Source: Acidimicrobiaceae bacterium (lineage in GTDB: Bacteria > Actinomycetota > Acidimicrobiia > Acidimicrobiales > UBA8190). From it: 32,889 bases of DNA. The stretch lies in contig PLZB01000048.1 of the NCBI GenBank assembly GCA_003151955.1, forward strand, positions 1 through 32,889, written 5' to 3'. The notes beneath the pieces are model-generated. The model did not search any database, was not told the origin of the DNA, and worked only from the letters and a program-made list of their open reading frames with translations. A program made the translations under genes and the position numbers. Within the stretch, counting starts at the first letter, position 1. Each line of letters begins with the position of its first letter. Below, piece by piece: positions 22,629-30,500 of this stretch.

Positions 22629-23606
22629 ATGGAACAGCCGGGTAACACACTGCGGTGGGGAAAGCGTCTGTCACGGTCCATGGTGGCTGTCGTCCTCTTG
22701 GCCGGCCTGGCCCTGGCCCTGGTCCCGTCGGGCGCGGCCCGGGCCACCCCACCCCCCCCGTCCGGCTACTGGCTCCTCGGGGGTGACGGCGGCGTCTTCT
22801 CCTTCGGAGCCCCCTTCTACGGCTCCGCCGCCGCCGCCCCCACCCTCTGCCCGGCGAACCCCCCGGGCCGCTCGATGCCGAACGGCTCCTGCTGGGCCCT
22901 GGCGGCGACTCCCGACGCTGGGGGCTACTGGATCCTGAACGCCTACAGCGGCGTCATCACCCCCTACGGGGATGCCGGCTCCTACGGCCAGCCGGCGGGG
23001 AGCGCCCCCTACACGGGGAGCACCGAGTTCTGGCCCAACGCCATCGGGATCGCCTCCACCACCGACGGCAAGGGCTACTGGGTCCTCGAGGTCGGTGGGA
23101 GCGGCCTCGGGTCAGTCCAGGCCTTCGGTGACGCCGGCTTCCACGGCGACGAGATGACCCCGGTGCCCCCCGGCGGCCACGTCGGGAGCCCGGTGGCCCT
23201 GGTGGCCACCCCCAGCGGGCTGGGCTACTGGATCGTCGACTCCGACGGTGGGGTCTTCGCCTTCGGCGACGCCACCTTCGCCGGGTCGATGGGCGGCCGG
23301 CACCTGGCCGCCCCCGTCGTCGGGATGGCTCGGACGGTGGACGGCCTCGGCTACTGGCTCGTCGGCTCTGACGGTGGGGTCTTTGCCTTCGGGGACGCCG
23401 CCTTCGGGGGCTCGATGGCCGGCACCACCCTGGCGGGGCCGGTCGTCGGCATGACCGCCAACCAGGCCGGCCCCGGCTACTGGCTGGCCGGTTCCGACGG
23501 CGGCGTCTTCGCCCTCGGGGGAGCCCCGTTCCTCGGCTCGATGGCGGGCCATTCCCTGAGCCGGCCCGTGTTCGCCATCACCGCCCGACCGGTCATCTTC
23601 GTCTGA
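22629..23606 (+). CDS. Secreted protein with GYW/DGGVFAFGD repeats
   Basis: The 325-residue protein starts at ATG 22629 with AAGGAGG 7 nt upstream, the strongest ribosome binding site in the window. A signal peptide covers about residues 1-42 (basic start, SMVAVVLLAGLALALVPSGA, cleavage near ARA-TPP). The rest contains six repeats of about 40-50 residues, each with GYW(L/I/V) followed by DGGVFAFGDAxFxGSM or a variant; the last three are nearly identical. Such repeats are common in secreted proteins of actinobacteria and probably form a beta-propeller. Two Cys residues lie between repeats 1 and 2. It has no enzyme motif and no LPxTG anchor. Surface binding or scaffolding is a guess. Confidence 0.82.
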   Translation: MEQPGNTLRWGKRLSRSMVAVVLLAGLALALVPSGAARATPPPPSGYWLLGGDGGVFSFGAPFYGSAAAAPTLCPANPPGRSMPNGSCWALAATPDAGGYWILNAYSGVITPYGDAGSYGQPAGSAPYTGSTEFWPNAIGIASTTDGKGYWVLEVGGSGLGSVQAFGDAGFHGDEMTPVPPGGHVGSPVALVATPSGLGYWIVDSDGGVFAFGDATFAGSMGGRHLAAPVVGMARTVDGLGYWLVGSDGGVFAFGDAAFGGSMAGTTLAGPVVGMTANQAGPGYWLAGSDGGVFALGGAPFLGSMAGHSLSRPVFAITARPVIFV

Positions 23607-23628
23607 TCCGAGGAGACCGGTTATGGAG

Positions 23629-23655
23629 CGGCCGGGGAGTGACCCACCCCGGCCG
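23629..23655. terminator. Hairpin between the repeat-protein gene and the HNH gene
   Basis: CGGCCGGGG (23629-23637), 9-nt loop, CCCCGGCCG (23647-23655): a perfect 9-bp stem. It directly abuts the -10 of the HNH gene, so it may terminate the upstream gene, act as an operator for the downstream one, or both. Confidence 0.5.
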
Positions 23656-23661
23656 TAGAGT
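23656..23661 (+). promoter_or_regulatory. -10 element of the HNH gene, probable leaderless promoter
   Basis: TAGAGT lies 7 nt before ATG 23669, matching the leaderless layout seen before purN and mdh. Confidence 0.45.
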
Positions 23662-23668
23662 CGAACAC

Positions 23669-24964
23669 ATGTTCGATTCCCTCTCCCCCAACGAGTTCCC
23701 GACCGAGTCCCTCGAGGCCGAGATCTGCGAACTCGCCGCCCACCTCTCCGCGGCCAGCTGCCGGTGGCACCAGCTCCTGGCCGAGCTGGACCGCCGGGAG
23801 GAGTACGTCGAGCACGGCTGCCGGTCGGCGGCGGACTGGCTCTCACGATTCTGCGGAATCGGGATGATGGCGGCCCGGGAGCACGTCCGGGTGGCCAAGC
23901 GGCTGCTGGAACTGCCCGCCATGACCCGGGCCTTCGCGGCGGGCGAGCTGAGCTTCTGCAAGGTCCGAGCCCTGACCAGGGTGGCCTCGGCGACGACGGA
24001 GGAGGAGCTCGTTCTCCTGGCCCGGGAGGCCACCGGGGCACAGCTCGAGACCATCATCCGGGCCTACCGGGGGGTTCTCGAGGCGGACGAGGTCGAACCG
24101 GCGGCCACCCGCCACCACCGTCGCCGGGTACGGACGAGCTGGGACGACGACGGGTCCCTGGCCGTGTCGGCCAGGCTCGATGCCGAGGAGGGGGCCCGGC
24201 TCGTGGCTGCCCTCGACTTCGTCGTCGACCCGGAGGAGGAGGGGGAGGGTGCCCGGGTCGGGGCCCTCATGAGGATCGTCGATGCCGGGCTGGCCGCCCT
24301 CAGGGCCGGGGAGGAGCCATCTCCGGGGACGGCGGTCGTCCCCACGGTCGTCGTCCACGTCGAGGCCGAGGTCCTGGCCGGGATGGTCGAGGGTCAGGGA
24401 TCCGTCGAGGACGGTCCGAGGCTTCCTCTGGAGACGGTTCGGCGGTTCGGCTGTGACGGTCTGGTGGGGCTGGCCCTCGACCGGGAGGGGGTCACCCTGG
24501 ACGAGGGTCGCCGGAGGCGGACTCCGGGGGCCCGGCAGCGGCGGTACATCCTGGGCCGTGACCGCCACTGCCGGTTCCCCGGCTGCGGCCGTCGGGGCCA
24601 CCTCGACATCCACCACTGCGTCCACTGGATCAACGGGGGGAGGACCGACCGGGCCAACCTCATCACCGTCTGCGGTTACCACCACCGGGTCGTCCACGAG
24701 GGGGGATTCCGGGTCGACGGGGACGGGAAGGGGCGGTTCGCCTTCTACGACCCCCGGGGCCGCCATCTCGAGGATCGTTGTGCCGAGGCTCCGGCCGACG
24801 CCACCCCGGGGACCCTGGTAGGCCGGAACCGGTGCCGCCTCATCGACGTTTCCGCGGAAACGCCGGGAGCCCGGTCGGGAGGGGAACGGTACGACCTCGG
24901 GTTGACGATCGACGCCCTCCTCTGCCTGGACATGGAGAGGTGGTTCGGAGACATGCGGGAGTAG
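23669..24964 (+). CDS. DUF222 / HNH endonuclease domain protein (13E12 type)
   Basis: The 431-residue protein resembles the multi-copy DUF222-HNH family known in mycobacteria as the 13E12 repeat family. The N-terminal DUF222 part (about 20-270) includes RSAADWLSRFCGIGMMAARE and AFAAGELSFCKVRALTRVAS. The HNH domain (about 295-350) has CRFPGC, HLDIHHCVHWINGGRTDRANLI as two adjoining pieces, and CGYHHRVVHEGGF, giving the catalytic His pair and zinc-type cysteines. ATG 23669 is preferred over GTG 23639 because of the -10 element and the DUF222-like start. Family members are often linked to mobile DNA but their role is unproven. Two copies of the TTCCGCGGAA-type palindrome lie inside the gene. Confidence 0.88.
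   Translation: MFDSLSPNEFPTESLEAEICELAAHLSAASCRWHQLLAELDRREEYVEHGCRSAADWLSRFCGIGMMAAREHVRVAKRLLELPAMTRAFAAGELSFCKVRALTRVASATTEEELVLLAREATGAQLETIIRAYRGVLEADEVEPAATRHHRRRVRTSWDDDGSLAVSARLDAEEGARLVAALDFVVDPEEEGEGARVGALMRIVDAGLAALRAGEEPSPGTAVVPTVVVHVEAEVLAGMVEGQGSVEDGPRLPLETVRRFGCDGLVGLALDREGVTLDEGRRRRTPGARQRRYILGRDRHCRFPGCGRRGHLDIHHCVHWINGGRTDRANLITVCGYHHRVVHEGGFRVDGDGKGRFAFYDPRGRHLEDRCAEAPADATPGTLVGRNRCRLIDVSAETPGARSGGERYDLGLTIDALLCLDMERWFGDMRE
23846..23861. repeat. Palindromic element copy 5 (inside the HNH gene)
   Basis: CGATTCTGCGGAATCG differs from the palindromic consensus at one core base. It lies in the DUF222-coding part. Confidence 0.55.
24847..24862. repeat. Palindromic element copy 6 (inside the HNH gene)
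   Basis: CGTTTCCGCGGAAACG is a perfect 16-bp palindrome, identical in that span to copy 1 at 10052. It encodes VSAET near the C-terminus. Confidence 0.7.
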
Positions 24965-24999
24965 TCTCTCCGGGGCGGTGGCCGGAAAGGTGGGGCCCG

Positions 25000-25671
25000 A
25001 TGGGGGAGGGACCGGTCCGGAGCGTGGTGGTGGTCGAGGACCGGGCCTCATTCGGGCCGTCGCTCGTCCGGGAGCTGACCCGGCGGAACGTGGCCTGCCA
25101 GTGGGTCACCCACGGCGACGCCCTGGCCCGGCGGCCGGCGGCCTGGACCGGGGTCGATCTGGTCCTCCTCGACGCCTTCGACCTCGGCGCCCAGCAATCC
25201 GACCGGACCCGGTCGCGGTTGGCGTCGCTCGACGTGCTGGCCGGTCTACCGGTCGAGCCCACCGTGGTCGTCTACTCCACCGCCATGCGCCGACCTGAGG
25301 CCAACATCCCTCTCCGGGGACCGGGGCGGGCCGCCGCCTTCTACGAGGTCTTCGACCTCCCGGACCAGCTCGACGGCATCCTCCTGGGCCAGTACGGGGG
25401 TCAGGTGCCGTCTCCCACGGCTTCGGACTTCGTCGCCCTCGATCCCCGCCTCCCGCCTGGCGCCGATGTGGCCGCAGCCCACCAGCAGATCCAGCGTCAT
25501 CCCCGGTCCTGGCGGCAGATCTGGGACGACCGGGCCCCCTTCGACAAGGCGGCCCAGGTCTGGATCAACCGGAACATCCTCCCCGTCCTGGGCTCCCCTC
25601 CGGGCGGGGGCTACGCCATGGCGGTGAACGTCATCCGCCGGGTGGCCGGACTCCCGTTCCGGTTGGCCTGA
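25000..25671 (+). CDS. Degenerate response-regulator-like protein
   Basis: The 223-residue protein has a receiver-like N-terminal half. VVVVEDRASFG places an acidic pair at Glu13-Asp14; Asp58 in VDLVLLDAF sits where the phosphoacceptor belongs; Ser93-Thr94 in VVYSTAM fit the switch Thr/Ser. The conserved Lys of beta-5 is not found (AAAFYEVFDL instead). The C-terminal part (about 160-200: HQQIQRHPRSWRQIW then KAAQVWINRNILP) is helical and may bind DNA, but is not a standard LuxR or winged helix that I can recognise. AAAGG precedes ATG 25000. The stop overlaps the next start (TGATG), pairing it with the 575-residue membrane protein. Confidence 0.6.
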   Translation: MGEGPVRSVVVVEDRASFGPSLVRELTRRNVACQWVTHGDALARRPAAWTGVDLVLLDAFDLGAQQSDRTRSRLASLDVLAGLPVEPTVVVYSTAMRRPEANIPLRGPGRAAAFYEVFDLPDQLDGILLGQYGGQVPSPTASDFVALDPRLPPGADVAAAHQQIQRHPRSWRQIWDDRAPFDKAAQVWINRNILPVLGSPPGGGYAMAVNVIRRVAGLPFRLA

Positions 25672-27398
25672 TGGGGGAGCGGCTCGTCGGGCTCCTGGGG
25701 ACGAGAGGTCCCGTGGACGCCGCCCTGAAGCTCGGAGGTCACGGTGCCCTGGCCCTGCTGGCGGCCCGGGACCGGCAGCGATGGTGGGGAGCCCGGGCCG
25801 TCATCTCCCTGTCCGCCGACGTCCTCATGGTCCGGCGCATGCACGACGGCCGCTACCGGCCCGGTCCCCTCCGGACCGCCTGGGAGGCGGTCGACGCGGC
25901 CATGTGGGCCAACCTCACCGGCGAGGGTCCCGCCACCCCCGGCCTCCTCCTGATGGTCGACTCGGCCTCGTCGGCAACCTGGGCGGGAGCCACCCTGGGG
26001 GCCGGCGTCGAGGCGCTCCCGGTCTACGACGCCCAGGCTCCCTTCCCCCCTGACGATCTGACCTCGGGTCTTCGGGCCGCCGCCGCCGTGCTGGTTCCGA
26101 TCGTCGTCCCCTTCGTGGCCACCTGGGCGTCGCGTCGGGCCGGCGGGCGGAGGACGAGCCCGTCGCTGCTGGTCTGGGGATCGAGCAGCGCGCTGTGCGG
26201 ATTCGCCTTCTTCCGGAACCGGGACCGCCTCCAGCGCCGTTCCCGTCGAGTCTGGGCCCAACGGGCCGCCGCCATGGTGGACCGGGAGCGGGTCGGCGCC
26301 CAGTTCCGGACCCTGGCGGCCTCGTCGCCAGGCCACGACTTCAAGAAGACCCTGTTCGCCCTGGGCCTCGAAGGCTCTCCCGCCGCCCTCGATGCGGCCC
26401 GCAGCCAGGGGGCACGACCGGGCGAGTCGCTCGACAGCCTGCCCGGGATGCTCCTGGGGGAAGCCTCCCACCGGGTCCGGATCGAACCGCCCGGGCAGGC
26501 TTTCCGGCTCCTGGACCCCGAGCAGGTCGCCGCGCTCCAGGGCTTCCTGGTGACGGCCTCGGAGAACGCCGTCGACGGCATGGACCAGGTCCTCGAGGTC
26601 CGGGAGCTCGACAGCTTCACCACCGAGATCCGCTATCTCGGAGCCCGGCACCTCCTCCGTGACGACCCGCCTCCCCTCGTCGCCGACCTCAACCCCACCG
26701 CCGGGAGCTTCCTCTGGGGGACCCTCCTCAAGGCGCTCGGCCTCCTGCCGGCCACCCGTGAGCTCCACCCCGCCGTCGTCGCTCCCCTCCTCGCCGTCGA
26801 CCTCGTCGGTCTGGTCCGCTTCTGGCACCGGCCCGTCGACCGCACCAGCCAGGCCTTTGCCCTCCGGCTCGCTGTGGGCGGGTGCCTGGTGGCGGTGGCG
26901 GCGGCGGCCACGCCGCTGGCCCCGCTCCGCAACGCCGAGGGGACGGACGTCTACCCCTCCCTGGCCGCCCTGCGTGACCTGCTCCTGGTGGTGCTCCCCA
27001 ACTGGGACGACCTCAGCCCCCGGGACAGGGCCGTCATCCCCCTCGGCCTGGGGGCGGCCCTGCTGGCCATCGCCGTCCGGCGCCGCCACACCGGCGTCGA
27101 CTGGTTGACCGTGGCTGCCGGGCTCTCCACCCCGGCCACGGCCCTGGCCATGTTCCGGTCCTCGAGCCTGGTCGAGGAGGAGGCGGCTCTGCTCGAACGC
27201 CAGCTCTTCGACCGCTTCGCCGCGACGTTGGCCGAGGCCCGGCGCCACGGGGAAGCCGACGAGCTGGCCGCCTACGCGGCCCAGCTCGAGGTGGCCAGGG
27301 CCGCCCTCCGGGACCTTCCCGACCTCGACCCCGGCTTCCGCCGGGAGGTCGAGGCCGACTGCGCCCACCTGGCCGGCTGGCTCCAGACCAGGGTCTGA
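25671..27398 (+). CDS. Membrane protein, possible degenerate sensor kinase
   Basis: The 575-residue protein is coupled to the response-regulator-like gene (TGATG). It has hydrophobic segments near 137-152 and 165-182 and again near 370-390, 402-420 and 455-490, with a soluble region (about 185-365) between. In that region SPGHDFKKTLFALGL (His222) resembles a DHp phospho-His helix and ALQGFLVTASENAVDGMDQV (Glu298-Asn299) resembles an N-box, but glycine-rich ATP-lid motifs are not visible. The C-terminus (about 505-570) is a charged helical stretch. The gene lies directly upstream of the RHS gene. If it is a kinase it is highly divergent or inactive; it may instead be an unrelated membrane protein. 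Confidence 0.55.
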   Translation: MGERLVGLLGTRGPVDAALKLGGHGALALLAARDRQRWWGARAVISLSADVLMVRRMHDGRYRPGPLRTAWEAVDAAMWANLTGEGPATPGLLLMVDSASSATWAGATLGAGVEALPVYDAQAPFPPDDLTSGLRAAAAVLVPIVVPFVATWASRRAGGRRTSPSLLVWGSSSALCGFAFFRNRDRLQRRSRRVWAQRAAAMVDRERVGAQFRTLAASSPGHDFKKTLFALGLEGSPAALDAARSQGARPGESLDSLPGMLLGEASHRVRIEPPGQAFRLLDPEQVAALQGFLVTASENAVDGMDQVLEVRELDSFTTEIRYLGARHLLRDDPPPLVADLNPTAGSFLWGTLLKALGLLPATRELHPAVVAPLLAVDLVGLVRFWHRPVDRTSQAFALRLAVGGCLVAVAAAATPLAPLRNAEGTDVYPSLAALRDLLLVVLPNWDDLSPRDRAVIPLGLGAALLAIAVRRRHTGVDWLTVAAGLSTPATALAMFRSSSLVEEEAALLERQLFDRFAATLAEARRHGEADELAAYAAQLEVARAALRDLPDLDPGFRREVEADCAHLAGWLQTRV

Positions 27399-27428
27399 TC
27401 CTCCCGCCCGGGTGGGCTCCGGGCGAAT

Positions 27429-27456
27429 TGTTCCCGTACACGGGTGATCGGGAACA
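27429..27456. promoter_or_regulatory. Inverted repeat upstream of the RHS gene
   Basis: TGTTCCCG (27429-27436), 12-nt spacer, CGGGAACA (27449-27456), with a second near-palindrome CCCGTACACGGG overlapping the left arm. It may be an operator for the RHS promoter or the terminator of the preceding operon. The 27399-27558 intergenic region holds nothing else I can support. Confidence 0.45.
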
Positions 27457-27558
27457 CCGGCTTTCTCAATTGGCCGGCCCGGGGGACACTCCGATCGAGG
27501 AGGCGTCGGGCTGATCACGGTCCGGGTGCCCCGCCCCAGAACGTCGAAAGGCAGGACC

Positions 27559-30500
27559 ATGGACCGCACGGCCCGTTCCCCCCGCTCGTCCCGACCCCCC
27601 CGAGTCGGCCGGCGCCGTCCCTGGCTGCCCGTCGGGCAGGTGGCCGTGAGCATGACGATGGTCGTCGGGTTGGTGGCAGGGCTGGTCGACGGCACTGTTG
27701 GCGCCGCCCAGGCCCAGCAGAGTGCCGGAGCCCCCGCCTCCGTCGGCCTCATCAGCTCGTCCGGTGTCCTCGCTCCCATGGCGCCGGCCGAGACCTGGGG
27801 TGGGGGCAGCCCGGTCGAGCACTGTCTCGACTGCGACCTCCGTGGCCTGGCCGGCGTGCCCGCCGCCACCGCCCTCCAGGACCCGAACGTCGATCCCCAG
27901 AACGGCGATTTCACGCTGGCCGACCCCCTCTTCACCGCCCCGGCCACGGGCGGGGATCTGTCCGTCTCCCTGACCTATGACGCCGAGGCGGCCCAGGCCG
28001 CCCAGCAGGCCTCCCCTTCCCACCCAGGCCCGTTCGGGTGGGGATGGGCCGGGTCGACGTTCCCGTCGATCCAGATCGCCGCCACCACGGTCACCGTCCA
28101 TGCCGGGAACGGGTCGGCCGTCACCTTCACCCAGACCCTGACCGGCACCTGCCCCGGAGGGGACAGCCCCTCGTCCCAGCGCTCTACGGTCCCGGGGAGC
28201 GCGACGGCCTATTGTGCCCCGGCCCGGGTCGACGCCCAGCTCGGCTTCTTCGCCACCACCGGGACCTATCAGGTCGCCGACCAGGGCGGGACGCAGGTGG
28301 AGACCTACGACTCCCTGGGCCGGATCATCGCCAGCGGCACCCTGGGGAACACGAACGACGTCGTCTACAGCTACAACGTCGCCGCCGGCACCAACGGATG
28401 CCCATCGGGCCAGCCCAACTCCTGCACGATCGCCCGCGAGACGACCGCCGCCGTCCAGACCGTCTTCGTCCTGAGCGCCGCCGGGCAGGTCCAGTCCGTG
28501 ATCGACCCGACCAACGGCCACGGCAGCGGCCGGGCCTACCAGCTCGGCTACGACGCCCTCAACGAGCTCCACACCCTCACCGACCCCTCCGGAGCCGTCG
28601 AGACCTTCACCTATGTGGGCCCGAACCACGAGCTGGCCACGGTCACGAACGCCGACAACGCCACCCGCTGGATCACCGCCAACAGCAGCGGCATGGTCAC
28701 CGACGTCACCGACTGGGCCACCAGCAGCGCCGCCGCCCACCACACCCTCTACGGCTACCAGAACGTGAACTGTGGGACCGGGTCCTGCCTGGCCATCGGC
28801 CAGGGCCAGCGGACCACCGTGACCCACCCCGACGGCGAGGTCGACGTCGCCACCTACACGAGCGGCCTCCTCGTGTCCGACTCCTACGGGAGCTCCGACC
28901 CCACGAGCCCCCTCTTCCAGGCCAACGCCTACAACTACAGCTTCCCGACCGCCCTGGCCCGGACCGCTCCCACCACGTTGTCACTGGTCCACGTCGGGCC
29001 CACCGTCGGCACCCTGACCACCACCGTCACCGTCGACCCGGTCGGAAACGTCCTCTCCCTCCTCGACGCAGCCGGAAGGCTCACCACCAACCTCTGGAAC
29101 GACACCGGTGCCAACACCCTCGACGAGCTCTGCTGGTCGGCCGGCCCCGGCGTGGCCGTTCCCCCGGTCCCGACCTGCGGGATGCCGCCGGTCGGGGCAT
29201 CGGCCTCCACCTATGACGCCTGGGGCGACGTCCAGACCCGACGCGACCCGCTCGGGAACACCACCACCACCGCCTACCGGAACCCGGGGATGCCCTGCTG
29301 GCAGGCCGACCCCGTCGTGGCCAACGTCCCCTCCCAGCCCACCTGTGCCAACCCTCCCGTCGGCGCCACCCTCACCGCCTACAACCTCCAGGGTCTCGCC
29401 GTCCAGGCCACCGTCGGCTACGAGTCCCCGGCGGCCCAGACGACGTCGAGCACCTACGACGCTGACGGGGGGATCCTCACCTCGACCGACGGCAACGGCA
29501 ACACCACCCGCTACAGCTACGACGCCGTCGGCAGGCTCACCTCCACCACGCTCCCGAACGGATCGGTGACCCAGTACACCCTCGACGCCGTCGGGAACGT
29601 CCTGGCCGAAACCGACCAGGCCGGTACCACCACGACCACCTACGACGCCGACAACCGGATGTGCTGGAGGTCGAGGGGCACGGTCCGCGCCGCGGGGACC
29701 TGCACCTCACCGGCTCCGGCCGGATCGGTCTCCATCCCGGGCTACCTGGCGGGCACCACCGCCCCTCTCCAGGCCGTCGACGCCAACGGGAACGTGACCC
29801 TCTACACCTACGGCGACGTCGCCTACCCGACCCAGCCGACCAGGGAACAGGATCCCGCCGGCACCGCCGTCACGTTCACGACCTACGACGACCTGGGCCG
29901 GACGTGCGTGACCGGCCCGGTCCCGGCCTCGACCTGCGCCCCGACCGCCGGTGACACCTTCTCCCTGTTCGACAAGCTCGGGAACCCGGTCCAGAGCACC
30001 AACCCGGACCTGAACACCACCTTCACCACCTACGGCAACCCCGTGGTGGCTTCGTCGCCGACATCGGTCACCGACCCCCTGGGCCATCTGACCAGTTACG
30101 GCTACGACGCCGACGGCCGGCCGATCTGGTCGCAGGACCCAGCTGGGAACGTCCAGTCGACCGGCTACGACGCCGACAGCCGGCCCTGCTGGACGGCGGT
30201 CTCCACCGCTCCGCTGGCCACCCCGTGCACAGCCCCGCCCCAGGGGTCCGGTGACACCTCCACCGGCTACGACACGGCCGGCGTGGCCATCAGCGTCACC
30301 GACAACGTCGGCCCAGGCTCGGTCACGTCGGTCACGACCCACGACGCCGACAACAACACCCTCTCGGTGTCCGACGAGAACGGCCGGACGGTCGGCTACC
30401 AGTACAACGCCGCCAACCAGGTCATCTGCGTCGCCTACCCCGTCGTGGCCGGGTCGAGCTGCAGGAACCCGGCCGGGCCGGCCAACACAACGGTGACGAA

